From the NCBI GenBank assembly GCA_014155875.1, contig JACEFZ010027773.1:1-64000 (forward strand): a stretch of DNA of 64,000 nucleotides, in the 5' to 3' direction. A program made the translations under genes and the position numbers. Each line of letters opens with the position of its first letter. Positions within the stretch are counted from its first letter, which is position 1. This DNA comes from Cepaea nemoralis (taxonomy: Eukaryota > Mollusca > Gastropoda > Stylommatophora > Helicidae). This document shows positions 53,275-63,759 of the stretch, piece after piece. Under the pieces are notes generated by a model that saw only the letters and a list, made by a program, of their open reading frames with translations, was not told where the DNA came from and did not search any database.

Positions 53275-53490
53275 TCTTCGTAGCGAAGTGGTTACTCCGG
53301 CTGTCTTGTGCTCCGAAGGTCGTGGGTTTCATTCTGGGCTCCGTCTTCTGGTTAAGGAGTGCAACTGTCTCTAGGGATCGCCCTTAAAGCTATGGAGTTC
53401 GCGCTTTCGGCAGACCGCCCGGCTGAAAGAGACCGAGCTATATGGGATAAAACCTGGTGCATTGAAGTCGATCAGCTTGCCTCTTACAAT
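53275..53490 (+). mobile_element. SINE-B copy
   Basis: CTTCGTAGCGAAGTGGTTAC (box A), CGTGGGTTTCATTCTGG (box B), AGCTATGGAGTTCGCGC, GAGACCGAGCTATATGGGAT. Full length. Confidence 0.8.
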
Positions 53491-53859
53491 CTTTTTTTCT
53501 TTTTGTTCATATGGCGTATAAAATTCATTTTTTTCTTATGCGTTAATGAGTAATCTATCGATGCGTGCAGTTATCAACAGCTCAGTGTTATTTTCCTCTC
53601 TATCTACAATATTCCCTTCATTGCTCTTATAACTCAACATCTCCACTGACTGCAATTTGCTCTTCAGGACTATTCTTATTGTCCAACATACGTATACAGA
53701 CAGAAGCATCATATGACACGCAGCTTTTCAGTAAGTGGATTGTTGCAGTGATATGTCAGTTTTTAATGACGTTACTTATTCTAATAGGGATCTTGGAATA
53801 TGACGCTTTCAACCGTTATCTTTGTGTCACATATTCCATCGATGTTATTGTGCAGCCGT

Positions 53860-54085
53860 GATGCTTACACAGATTGGCCTATTTAATGTTCCCACCTTTG
53901 CTGCAAATATGTGTGCCCCCTCGTGGGATTTTCATCCGGCAAAACACAACGTTTGCCATGGCAGTTCTTGTTCTAATCTCTACAAGGCGTCATCTGTCAT
54001 ATGTTATGACTATCCCATGGTAGTTGTCCTGTTTGTACTGTTTAAGAATGTGCCCATTTATTTAGAAATTGCATAGTCACAATTC
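53860..54085 (-). pseudogene. Decayed RTE-like LINE fragment
   Basis: GCCATGGCAGTTCTTGTTCT, AATCTCTACAAGGCG, ATATGTTATGACTATCCCAT and GCCCATTTATTTAGAAATTG align with 5640-5755 of the RT element, the region encoding NYLGTVITSDGRCLEEIRTR. Very decayed. Confidence 0.6.
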
Positions 54086-54100
54086 TTTCCTCTGATAGAT

Positions 54101-54146
<46 letters not shown>

Positions 54147-54161
54147 GGTGGGTGGGTGGGT

Positions 54162-54207
<46 letters not shown>
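54101..54207 (+). repeat. (TG)n with internal (GGTG)n
   Basis: About 50 dinucleotide-equivalent units. Confidence 0.96.
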
Positions 54208-54209
<2 letters not shown>

Positions 54210-55238
54210 TACAATGTAATTGTAATCCTAATTATTGCTCATTAACCAAAAACAAAAGCATAAACGAGTCCCATAACATGAACCAGGTGTGAGTTTGTGA
54301 AATGTTAGGCCCATCATATTTTGTAGGTCTACATGCACAGAGAAATAGATTGCCAGTCTTTCCCTCCCTTCACGAAACGAAAAGTGCTGGCATCGAACCC
54401 TAATCCTACCGCCCTCGTGTCATTGTCAGACACACATCCTGACAACAAAAGATGCAATCTTGTAACTCTGGCATGTACACTTTGTGTGGCCCTCAATGTC
54501 CGTGAAATACACTGAAGAACAAAATCTAGTGACAGTCAAGAAGGCGAGATAATGCAATAATAGAGATCTGTTTTCCAAATAGTCTTCGGTCTATTATCAG
54601 CAGGAGTCTGCTGCACTTGGTACACGAAGTTCTGCATACTCCACTACAACAGTGTTTCTCCAGCGTAACCCGGACCATACTCGAACTGTGAGCTACGATC
54701 GATAACCAATGGGGTAATTTTCTATCCTATGTGGCATTAAGGGTCGTTATAAGTTTTCTCGTTCGTAAACAGTTCCCGGGAACCTCAAGGAACTCACGCC
54801 TGCTAAACTCCCCTTCACCCAACTCATTAAGGCAAAACAGGAAGAAAGACGCGATTGGCCGTTTTTTCAGGACAATGCAAATTGGTATTGATCCTTCTGC
54901 ATGAGCTCGTCTGAACTGCCTTTAGCATGCATGGAACAAAAAATGCGTGATTTTCTTTTTTAATTTTTTATTTGTGCTTTAAGATGGCTAACGTTTTTCT
55001 GGGGTGTTAATTAATGGCTAAAATTTGGGGTTTTAACTACTTACTGCGTTTTTATTACTGCATTTTCCCATTCTTTTTATTTTAATTTATAACATGCAGA
55101 ATTTTGTAATCCGTTTTATTTAAAGTTATTTCCTTTGCGTAATATTTTTTATTGAACTATTTAATATATTTATTGTGTCACTTACTCTTTTTACGGTACA
55201 TTAAAGAAGTAGACAGAAATAAACAATTTCAGGAAGCA
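54208..55238. other. No recognised gene; AT-rich from 54950
   Basis: A box B-like GGCATCGAACCCTAA is at about 54388. Otherwise unremarkable. Confidence 0.35.
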
Positions 55239-55240
55239 TC

Positions 55241-55426
55241 TAATTTTCACCCAGTAGACTGCCGATGCCGGTTTCTCTGGCCGAGGGGTTACACCACTTA
55301 TCTAATTTTCACCCAGTAGACTGCCGATGCCGGTTTCTCTGGCCGAGGGGTTACACCACTTATCTAATTTTCACCCAGTAGACTGCCGATGCCGGTTTCT
55401 CTGGCCGAGGGGTTACACCACTTTCT
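55241..55426 (+). repeat. 62-bp tandem triplication of target plus SINE-A head
   Basis: TTTTCACCCAGTAGACTGCC then GATGCCGGTTTCTCTGGCCG (box A) repeats with exact 62-bp spacing (55241, 55303, 55365). The junction of the insertion target and the SINE 5' head is itself what was duplicated. Confidence 0.92.
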
Positions 55427-55645
55427 CCGTAATCCCGTTTATCACGCAGAGGCTCGTAGCGGGCGAGAACTGGAAGCAGTTCTACCCCCGCTAGTGACTT
55501 GCGGGATAACTGAGCCGGTCGCTCAGAAAGCAATGGCAAACTACTGAGCGTAATCTTGCCAAGAAATCAACAGACAGCTGAAAGATACTGCTGTTGACAG
55601 CGATGTCCTGTAAAGGATATGCGAATAAAAATAAAAAATTAAAAA
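55392..55645 (+). mobile_element. SINE-A copy 1 of a double insertion
   Basis: CCGGTTTCTCTGGCCGAGGG head, TCGCTCAGAAAGCAATGGC, AATCTTGCCAAGAAATCAAC, CGATGTCCTGTAAAGGATAT, A-rich end. Flanked by AGACTGCCGATG at 55380-55391 and 55646-55657. Confidence 0.9.
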
Positions 55646-55657
55646 AGACTGCCGATG

Positions 55658-55904
55658 GCCGGCTTCCTGGCCTAGAGGTTAGCGACTTTTCTCCGTAATC
55701 TCGTATACTCTCGTAAGTAACGTGACGACGGTGAGAATCAGCAGTGTGTCGAATCGCGTCTGTAACTTACGGGGTATGTGAGCCGGCCGCTCAGAAAGCA
55801 ATGGCAAACTACTGAGCGTAATCTTGCCAAGAAATCAACAATCAGCGGAAAGTTGCTGATGTTGTCAGCGATGTCCTGTAAAGGATATGCAAACATTTAT
55901 TTAT
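55658..55904 (+). mobile_element. SINE-A copy 2 of a double insertion
   Basis: GCCGGCTTCCTGGCCTAGAG head, GTGTGTCGAATCGCGTCTG (box B), the 3' module, ending GGATATGCAAACATTTATTT. Flanked by AGACTGCCGATG (55646-55657) and AGACTGCTGATG (55905-55916). Its subfamily matches 45235-45470. Confidence 0.9.
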
Positions 55905-56394
55905 AGACTGCTGATGTCTCAAAAAAGGAAGGAAAGAATAGTAACATTGTAAAAAGCCGGCCAATGTCGTAGACGGCGGATAAAAGGAGTTGTTCTGAAA
56001 CTGGCTGCCTCACACCGTAACAAATATCAGCCAGCATCCAAACAGCCAAGAACTGGTGTACGAAAGACGTGGAATACCATCAACCTCTCAGTGCTGTCTA
56101 TACAATGAAGGTTGGCTGCAATGGATATCCAAAACGGTCTGTGCCTCGCCCTGACTCTACATTCTATCAGATTGCTGTTCTTCCATCTCTTGATGTTATC
56201 TTCCAACTTATATCATGTTTTCCTCTTGATCGCTTGCCTTCAACGGTACCCTCCAGTATAGTTTTATAAGATTGCTATGTCTTTTAACATGTTATGCGAT
56301 GCTGTGAGCTTATATTCCACTAGAAGTCTTAAAAGGTAGAAGAACAAATAAGAAAAAAGAAACCATTTTTACACGCATCGGGGCGGATTCCGAT

Positions 56395-56530
56395 TGTTTT
56401 TTTTAAAAACTGACCTCGGTTCCCTAGTTAATCCAGTCTACAATTGATACCAAGTAAATATCTTTAGAAGCAAAGGCAACTGGCGTGATTCTGACCACGT
56501 CACCCACTGAGTACTCATGGTTTATATAAA
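56395..56530 (+). mobile_element. SINE-E 3' fragment
   Basis: GACCTCGGTTCCCTAGTTAA, ATTGATACCAAGTAAATATC and TGATTCTGACCACGTCACCC match 63850-63955. Confidence 0.6.
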
Positions 56531-56547
56531 CACCAATGCGCCTTTTT

Positions 56548-56640
56548 CACCCAGTAGACTGCCGATGTCTCAAAAAGGGAAGGAAGGAATGGTAACACTG
56601 TAAAAATCCGGTGAATGTAGCCGCGGATAAAGAGTGCGCC
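56548..56640 (+). other. Paralogous empty target site
   Basis: TTTTTCACCCAGTAGACTGC then CGATGTCTCAAAAAGGGAAG is uninterrupted, whereas the corresponding sequence at 55245-55391 / 55905-55985 is split by two SINE-A copies. Homology continues to the GCGGATAAA motif at 56631 (55976 in the filled copy). Confidence 0.8.
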
Positions 56641-56904
56641 TTAAGGCGTGCGATAGGGGTCCTTTATTCGAATTCGATTTCACCACGACCCCTATCCCGT
56701 TCAACTTCTAGGAGAAGTTATAGTTAGGGCCCATCTTATTTTACTGACAACTATTTGAGATCCAGCCCTACACCAATGTCCATTACACCCACTTGATGAA
56801 ATATTAACGGATCTACTGCACATTGTCTACAATGCGTGTATTTCCTTCTGGTTGAGAATCAACTGTTTCATTTCTCACGTTATTTAAAATCATTATGGGA
56901 AACC

Positions 56905-57110
56905 TTCTCTTAGTTTAGTTTAGTTTAGTTTAGTTTAGTTTAGTTTAGTCGACGGATCAACATCACGGCACACGGGTGTAACCCATAAGTGCCCCGTTTT
57001 CCTCCTAACTCAAACCTGATTCTGGAGAAATTCAGCTCAGTGCACGAACTCCGTAGCACCCGCAAGGATCCTGAAATATTTGGGTAGATTTTTAACTCGA
57101 AATTTTCTTC
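56905..57110 (-). mobile_element. SINE-C, 5'-truncated, with (ACTAA)n tail
   Basis: (TTTAG)n at 56910-56948, then GTCGACGGATCAACATCACG, CCCATAAGTGCCCCG and GGATCCTGAAATATTTGGGT, matching 44275-44420. It is cut at about 57110. Confidence 0.85.
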
Positions 57111-58125
57111 TCTTGGTAAGCCATAGTGGCCCCTCACATTTCGATAATTTTCTACCCTGGTTGTGTTTGTATAATTCCTTTCAAGCGTGGTTATGTGCAG
57201 CAGCGTGTTACAATAATTTACGCACTTGTCCACCGGGGGATGACAGACTGTCTGGTTTTTCCAGTGTCTGGGTAATGATATAGCAGTGTCTGGATCCATT
57301 TATAACTAGAAAAGTACCCGATCAAAATCCAGATGTAAGCGATGTCATATATTAGACAGACGTGGAAAATGATTATCTTCCCACCCGTAGTAAGCTAGAA
57401 TATAAGATACCTCAACTTTTCCATCATGACAACAAAATAGGTACCAAATGTTCGTTGCTCGCGTTAAAAATCCCTCGACAGTTTAAAATCGTGAATAGAC
57501 TGTGATTGATTTCTGCCCTGGCAACGCGATACAAATGACTAGAGCTAACGCACAGTTGGATGTTTTTACCATCTTAATCGCTGACATTCTCTCTGGGCAT
57601 TGTCTGTGAACAATGAAATACTCAAAACCTATGGAGAAAACGGTACCAATCAATGCCACATCTTAACCATCTGCACTGCACTGATTATAATCTGGTTACA
57701 TCCCACAATGCTCCTCAGTAGATGTGAAGTTCCAGTGCCAGCCTTGCATACAAAGCTGGTTTGTGAGTTTGGAGAGGGGAAGGGAAGATTTATAACACAA
57801 TCCCCATGGAGTTTATAGACCTTTAATGCAGGGTGGGGACTCATGTCTCTACACTAGTTAAACCCCGATATATTTTAACCCTTTTCAGAGCTCAAGCGAC
57901 CAATACATCGGGATTAAGAGTTACAACTCAGTCTTCCAGAGAATGTACAATCAAGAACAACAATCGCCTACATGAGTGTGGAAGTGGGTTTGAGAAACTG
58001 CCTTCATTATTCATAAGCCACTGAAGCAAACCTGACATGACGTAAACACAGAATACTTGATTATATAAAGAATACAAATCGTTTGTTAAAGTACATCAAC
58101 TCCCAAGGGAAGAAATGAAAATACT
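57111..58125. other. No recognised gene
   Basis: The 119-codon minus frame at 56940-57299 is a chimera of SINE-C and this flank and has no motif I recognise. I see nothing else. Confidence 0.35.
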
Positions 58126-58130
58126 ATGGG

Positions 58131-58149
58131 GGGGGGGGGGGGGGGGGGG
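58131..58149 (+). repeat. G homopolymer
   Basis: About 19-20 consecutive G. Confidence 0.95.
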
Positions 58150-58254
58150 TCAATATGTAGCTAAAATTAGCATTGTAGTATTACCAAATAAGAATGATGT
58201 CATGTATGGAGCTCTTATTTCACGCCCTGAGACGTGTTGGGTATAGTGCTAATC

Positions 58255-58560
58255 CTATAAATGTGCCCAACTGGCACTTCATTGCTTATGTAGCTAATAC
58301 CAAGCCGGTGGCTTTTACTTCTTAGAATACTTTCTAGTACCCATGTTAGCCTGGCGTATGGGTTTATTTAGGCTTCCTGTCCGCTGATGGTGGGCATGTG
58401 GGTTCATTCCATAGATCAGTCAGCTGGACTTAAATGTTGACTTCTCCTGTTGAAAGGAATTCAAGCATTGAAATTGTTGACTTCTCGTTCAGAAAGGAAA
58501 AGCAAACCACCTAACTTAAAATTGTCTAGAAGATCAACCTGGTGTTTATGCAAAGAACAT
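58255..58560. mobile_element. Composite of SINE-E, SINE-D and SINE-A scraps
   Basis: An E-like piece (AAGCCGGTGGCTTTTACTTC, minus, near 58300) is followed by a D core (GGGTTCATTCCATAGATCAG, CTTAAATGTTGACTTCTC, plus) and an A 3' piece (CGTTCAGAAAGGAAAAGCAA, AACTTAAAATTGTCTAGAAG, plus). Confidence 0.5.
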
Positions 58561-59225
58561 GCAATATTTAAAATAGGCATGTTAAGTTGGGTCGATCTGG
58601 GAGCGTAGGTCAGTTTTGTTTTTCTTTTTTTTATTTAACTGCCTTAGGATTCAAACACATAATCACCGGGCCTACAAGTAAGTGTGCTAGTCACTGATCT
58701 ACCCCGAATCCATAAATAAAGAGCTAGAACATATAATTATGTTCTTCTTTAAGCGTGACAGGAAGATAACATGTGAAGACGACACTTCCACTGTCTCAAG
58801 ACAGACAATGGGTGGGCATTGAATGAGAATCAGAGAATGAATAACGGAAAAATGACAAGCCAAGATGTCAACAATATTTTCTTTTCGGTATATCATATCA
58901 TTAGCATGTCTGACTTTAAACACGTATTTCTGAACTTGAGAAAAGAATCCATTATGTTTTGATCAGCACTCATAGAAGCAAACGAAAGTAATAAAGTTCA
59001 CTGAGACATTTTGGTTATATGGTCTTTCTTCATTGGCTCTTTTTTTTTCATTTCTATCTCGACTTCTCTTCGTTTGGTGTTTTCACGTCTTCCTCCAGTT
59101 CCTTCCATGTAAATTCCTGAAAGGCTTTTCTAGTTATACTATTCTCCAGTTTTGTCAATGTATGCTCTAGGCAGTATGAGCATCATTACTTTACCTCTTG
59201 ATTCACTCGTATGAAATCGAGTCAT
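58561..59225. other. No recognised feature
   Basis: Nothing convincing. Confidence 0.4.
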
Positions 59226-59227
59226 CT

Positions 59228-59340
59228 CATTGAGCTCTACATTAGTGATTCTACCATACCATGAGCTCCACATTAGTGATTCTGCCATACCATGAGCTCC
59301 ACATTAGTGATTCTGCCATACCATGAGCTCCACATTGGCA
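59228..59340 (+). repeat. 31-bp tandem repeat, about 3.5 copies
   Basis: Unit CATGAGCTCCACATTAGTGA then TTCTGCCATAC, starts 31 bp apart from 59232. Confidence 0.9.
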
Positions 59341-59454
59341 CACATCGGGGGCCAAAAAGATACTCCAACCTTCACAGTTAGCGACTGCACTGGCCAGGTG
59401 GCCTTAATTCCTCAGACTCAAGACCCCCCTGCCAAACACCGCAAGGTACTATTG

Positions 59455-59880
59455 GCAGTAAATGACAGTTTTTGACAGATCTCGGTTCTTGGTATTGTGG
59501 GTCAATTCTGCTGATACTTTTCCTTCATGCCATCATCTCGGTCCATCCAACATAAACTGTTTCGGTCTGCCTCTGTCCCCACTGATCTTTGAAGTCGTCA
59601 CGATGTCTTCTAATTCATTTCTTGTCATTATGTGGTCAACGATTACTCTTGATCTCCTTCTAATAGATCTCCTTCTAACATGTCGTTTTACTTTCATTTG
59701 CTTCTTCCGTGCAATCGTGGTTAGTTACCATGGCAGTCCAAGGTATTTGCCGCATCTCCGTAGCTCCGACCTCTTTATAATTTTTCATCCACATTCCATG
59801 AACAATTACCATACAGCAAAACGGGTTCAAGAAAATTTTTCAGTCATCTCTTTCTGATACACAATAATAGTTATTTATTG
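59455..59880 (-). pseudogene. Decayed RTE-like LINE 3' part
   Basis: Minus blocks GATGTTGGATGGACCGAGAT aside, the plus-strand text GTTTCGGTCTGCCTCTGTC, CACTGATCTTTGAAGTCGTC and ACGATGTCTTC equals the RGRPRE...KIxG..VTT..x coding of the (TGA)n lineage (18490-18600). Further blocks extend to 59830. Frameshifts and stops are numerous. Confidence 0.65.
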
Positions 59881-59985
59881 CTTATAATATTGTTCTCTTT
59901 CTAAGAAAATTTTTCAGTCATCTCTTTCTGATACACAATAATAGTTATTTATTGCTTATAATATTTTTTGCTTATAATATATAAC
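59835..59985 (+). repeat. ~73-bp direct duplication
   Basis: AATTTTTCAGTCATCTCTTT then CTGATACACAATAATAGTTA occurs at about 59835 and 59908, nearly identical. Confidence 0.9.
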
Positions 59986-60059
59986 AGCAATATGCTGTCT
60001 ATTTTTTATTTGTCGAATCTTGATCTCCTTTATTAATTTTCTTTTCCTCATATTGGTGT

Positions 60060-60185
60060 ATAAACAAGTTAGTTGCATGTCCTTTAAAGGACGTCGCAAT
60101 CATACCCATAATTTATTGGCTTTTGTTATTTCCTAGACAATTTAACGTTCAGTAGTTTGCCAATGCTTTCTGAATGGAAGACACT
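60060..60185 (-). mobile_element. SINE-A 3' fragment
   Basis: AGTTGCATGTCCTTTAAAGG, ACGTCGCAATCAT, AGTAGTTTGCCAATGCTTTC. The head is missing. Confidence 0.75.
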
Positions 60186-60549
60186 CATAACATGAAGAAA
60201 ATCAACGCAAACATTCCACATCGTCTATGTCCGACTTCGACTCCGAAATTGACCTCGAAACTGCATTCGTTAGCCCTAAATGATCTTATATAGAATATTA
60301 GAAATGGTCTGACTTCCTCAATGTCAGTTCTTATATTAGACATTAAGATAGTCCCAAAACCGATACTGCTACCTGGTGTGAAGTTGTAGGCCTTCCTATA
60401 TTCCAGGCCACGAAGTATCAGGTTGAATGTCACATCGCGCTTTCTTCTCGGTCAATTCCCAGAACAATTCGAAAACTGACTGGCACCCAGTCTACATAGT
60501 TGGGTCGATCCAAGATCCGTACTGGTCGGAACATGTAACCCTGCTTCAG
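60186..60549. other. No recognised feature
   Basis: Nothing convincing. Confidence 0.4.
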
Positions 60550-60815
60550 CTGAGGATTGATCCGGACCACTTTCTTGGCGGGCAGGTGCACTAACCGCCA
60601 TGTCACAACAGAATCCGGGCCACTTTCTCACCAGACACACTAACCGCAAGGTCATAGCAGAATCCGGACTACTTTCCTACCAGGCAAGCGCATTAACCGC
60701 CATGTCACAGCAGAATCCGGACCACTTTCTTATAAAGCAAGCGCACTATCCGCCATGTCACAGCAGAATCCGGACTACTTTCTCGCCAGGCAAGCGCACT
60801 AACCGCCATGCCACG
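60550..60815 (-). repeat. Tandem tRNA-like heads, ~53-bp unit, five copies
   Basis: CCGCCATG (or CCGCAAG) recurs at 60595, 60644, 60697, 60750 and 60803. On the minus strand each unit reads CATGGCGGTTAGTGCGCTTG (box A-like) and AGTGGTCCGGATTC. It looks like the 5' part of a tRNA or SINE head multiplied in tandem. Confidence 0.75.
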
Positions 60816-61154
60816 CCAGCACTATTAGACATTATGACAGTTATCGATACACTTCTGTAGAGAGCAGGTAATTAACAAATAAGACAAAGATTTCCGCAAG
60901 AACTCGAATCAAGTGGCATCGATATGATTTATCACTTCTCATAATCCCGTTAATTGATTGCTAATGCCGGCAACAGAAACCTGAGCTTACCCAAAAGTTG
61001 AGGGTTTTCTATTATTGTCCACTGGCATTCACATGTGTGATTATTTTGTAATAACAGATAAGACAAAGCTGGCCCTCTTCTATCTATTTTATTATTGTCC
61101 TGTTTATTTTGTTATTGTTTTTTTTTTATTTGACGTTTCTTTCTGCCTTTTGTT
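60816..61154. other. No recognised feature
   Basis: AT-rich with short T runs. Confidence 0.4.
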
Positions 61155-61176
61155 TCGTCGTTAGGTAATATTGCAA

Positions 61177-61264
<88 letters not shown>

Positions 61265-61445
61265 GTCTGTCTATCTATCTATCTATATCTATCTATCTAT
61301 CTATCTATCTTTCTGTCTGTCTGCTTGCTTACCTGCCTGCCTGCCTGTCTGTCTGTCCGCCTGTCTGTAGGTAGGTAGGTAGGTAGGTAGGCAGGTAGGT
61401 AGTTAGACAGGTAGGTAGGTAGGTATGCAGGTAGGTAGGTAGGTG
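61155..61445 (+). repeat. (CTAT)n-led tetranucleotide mosaic
   Basis: About 36 CTAT units, then CTGT, CTGC/CTTG and GTAG/GCAG runs. The last part (GGTA)n is on the opposite pyrimidine/purine strand from the first. Confidence 0.95.
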
Positions 61446-61484
61446 TTTAATTCCAAGACACAATGTCTCAAAGTGCGATACATG

Positions 61485-61486
61485 CA

Positions 61487-61532
<46 letters not shown>

Positions 61533-61549
61533 TGCATGCCTGCATGTAG

Positions 61550-61587
<38 letters not shown>

Positions 61588-61610
61588 CCGCGTGCGTATG
61601 TGTGCGCGTG
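61485..61610. repeat. (CA)n followed by (TG)n
   Basis: (CA)n at about 61489-61527, a 25-bp spacer with TGCATGCCTGCATG, then (TG)n at 61550-61580. The two tracts are mutually complementary. Confidence 0.95.
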
Positions 61611-62085
61611 TGTGTGTCGCACTTTTAGCCCGTTTGTCTGGGAATGTAGACACATCCACAAGGTTTGCCAAACAACTCTCTCTAGAAAACCTGCAGCTGA
61701 TATTCCTGGCCAGAGTTTTGACGAGATGCCTAGGACGATTATCATTGCATTCACAAAGCGTAACATTCCAGGTAATTAATATTTAGTCTTCCAGGAGTAT
61801 TAACAGTTTGGCTAACGCATGGGTTTACGATAAGCATACGAATCTCTCCTTTTTTACTAAAGACGTATAGAATTGGCAGATTCCGTGGAAAGAAAATAGG
61901 CGTTTGAGTTAGCCTGAGGAATTATTTCTTGACTTTACTGTTTCATCCTGTTGTTATTTTGGCCCACTCAGACATAGATATTGCTTTACTTCATTTTCGT
62001 TCAGACAGTTGTGACTTTGTCCCACTCGGTCATACATAATACTTTATCTCATTTGTTCTAAGACAATTGTTCATTTATTTATCAT
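61611..62085. other. No recognised feature
   Basis: A ~80-bp-spaced repetition of ACTTTxTCTCATTT-like text at about 61985-62060 is weak. No gene seen. Confidence 0.35.
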
Positions 62086-62089
62086 GTGC

Positions 62090-62440
62090 CATACCAATAA
62101 ACATTTACCTCCCTGCCTTCCCCTTGTTCTCTCCCCAGTTCATCTTGCCAGTTGTCACCAAGTTCTAAAAATTTATTTATTCTCATAACGTGGCCAAAAA
62201 CTTGTTCCTGTCTACGTCTAATTTCTCTAATAAGTTTACGGTTTTCATTTGTTTCTTGTAGGACTTAGTCATTGGTTTTTCTGTCCGTCCATGGTATTCT
62301 TTGTATTTTACTCAGAAACCACATTCCCACAGCCATCAAATGTTTTTCAGCCTGTCTTTACATTGTCTACGCTTCACATTCATACAAAAATATAGGCTCT
62401 ATGTAGCACTTCAACGCTCTTTTTTCTCATTCCTGTTGTA
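62090..62440 (-). pseudogene. Decayed RTE-like LINE 3' part
   Basis: Same lineage as 5126-6787. The plus-strand blocks CTGTCTACGTCTAATTTCTC, TTACGGTTTTCATTTGTTTC, TTGGTTTTTCTGTCCGTCCA and GGTATTCTTTGTATTTTACT match 5360-5465 closely, with small indels. Both termini are missing. Confidence 0.8.
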
Positions 62441-63405
62441 CCCAGACAACTATTGTTTTGATCTATGTATGCCTAAATGTTACTTTAATTCATTTTGCTA
62501 GAAACAGTTCGTGACAGATTCATTTATAAACATAGCCTTATCTCCTGTTTTCTTCTCCTGCCTTTCATCTCACAGTGGAGCATAGACAGATCTTCAGCCA
62601 ACTCTTGCCAAGTCTTTTGAAGACTTGATCACGCTTGGTTGGAGTTTGCAGCTACGTTTTCTACTAAATGGGGTAGCCATTCTCACACCAAACTTCTTAG
62701 TCGCCTCTTACGACCTACATGTAGGTTACAGCCTTCCTGTCCCCAATATGGAGGATAGATCGTTGAGCTGTTAAGGTCTTTAAAGTGTTTATGCTTGTAG
62801 CTACGGTTTGCTTACGCATTTTCCTCATGTTGGCCTGGCTGGTAGTGCATGGTACCGTCGCACTGCTGCTGAGTTGAATGCGTGGAGCGACATTGTGAGC
62901 TTTGAATTTTGCGTGGAGTTTTTTTTACATCTGTCCGCGGTTGTTTGTAGCGTGAACTGCATGTTCCCAAAAAAAATTGGCGCCCGGTTGGTCGCTGAAC
63001 TAACTGGGTTGCCTTATGCAGTAATATGTGGCTGCTGGTCTTCTAGTGACTGCCGCTTTCATTGACGATGAACTGTATTTTTCGTACCGGTCTTTTGTGT
63101 TGGCATTTTGGCAGCGGCATTATGCATAGTATACCTGTGCGGGCTATTGGTTTGTCGAGACTCCTGTCTGTTCAACTTTTTACATGAGGCAGTGAGGAAC
63201 ATTTTCTGTGATATTCACAGGCACAGGAATGGAGCATAATGGGGCGACCCTTTGCCGTGAAGTTGAAACCGCGAACCGCTACTAACTAACAGCCTTACTG
63301 TAGTTTGCTTCCTTATAGACCTTGAGAAGACAGGGCGAACTCTGCTTGTCCCAGACGATCATGTTCCTGCAAAACCACCTGCCATATATATTCTTGATAG
63401 GTTCG
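62441..63405. other. No recognised gene
   Basis: The 85-codon frame at 62808-63065 shows no motif I can name. TAGTCGCCTCTTACGACCTA at about 62699 is shared in altered form with 16187, so part of this is an unclassified dispersed repeat. Confidence 0.35.
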
Positions 63406-63409
63406 ACCA

Positions 63410-63745
63410 TTGATGGTCATTCACGCCAGTTTTCTAACCCCTCCTTTAGTTTCTCCCCTGGACGACCTCTGCCTCTAATATCCTGAATTCGATCGGTTGT
63501 CACAATGTTCTCCACATGCTCTTTCTTCTGAGCATCATTATGTTCCATGCCGATAGGCAGGAGAGGTCGCCATCTCACACGATTACCAGTCTCGGATTAG
63601 GTCTGTGTGGTTGTCCCGATGTGGCCGACCCATCCAGATAGTATCTCCTAGTCTTCCCTTTACTCTTTTCCTATGCTTTTTGCTAGTTGTCACAAAGTTT
63701 TAAAGTTTATTTCTCCTCATGGACTGGAATACAAAAATTATAGTC
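63410..63745 (-). pseudogene. Two overlapping RTE-like LINE 3' scraps
   Basis: 63410-63540 (CTGGACGACCTCTGCCTCTA, GGTTGTCACAATGTTCTCCA) and 63545-63740 (CATGCCGATAGGCAGG, GTCTCGGATTAG, GATGTGGCCGACCCATCCAG, TTGTCACAAAGTTTTAAAG) each carry the GKIxGxRxRGRPR / ENxVT coding of RTE-like 3' ends in minus orientation. The second belongs to the lineage of the 5-kb element. Confidence 0.65.
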
Positions 63746-63759
63746 TATCACCTTATACC

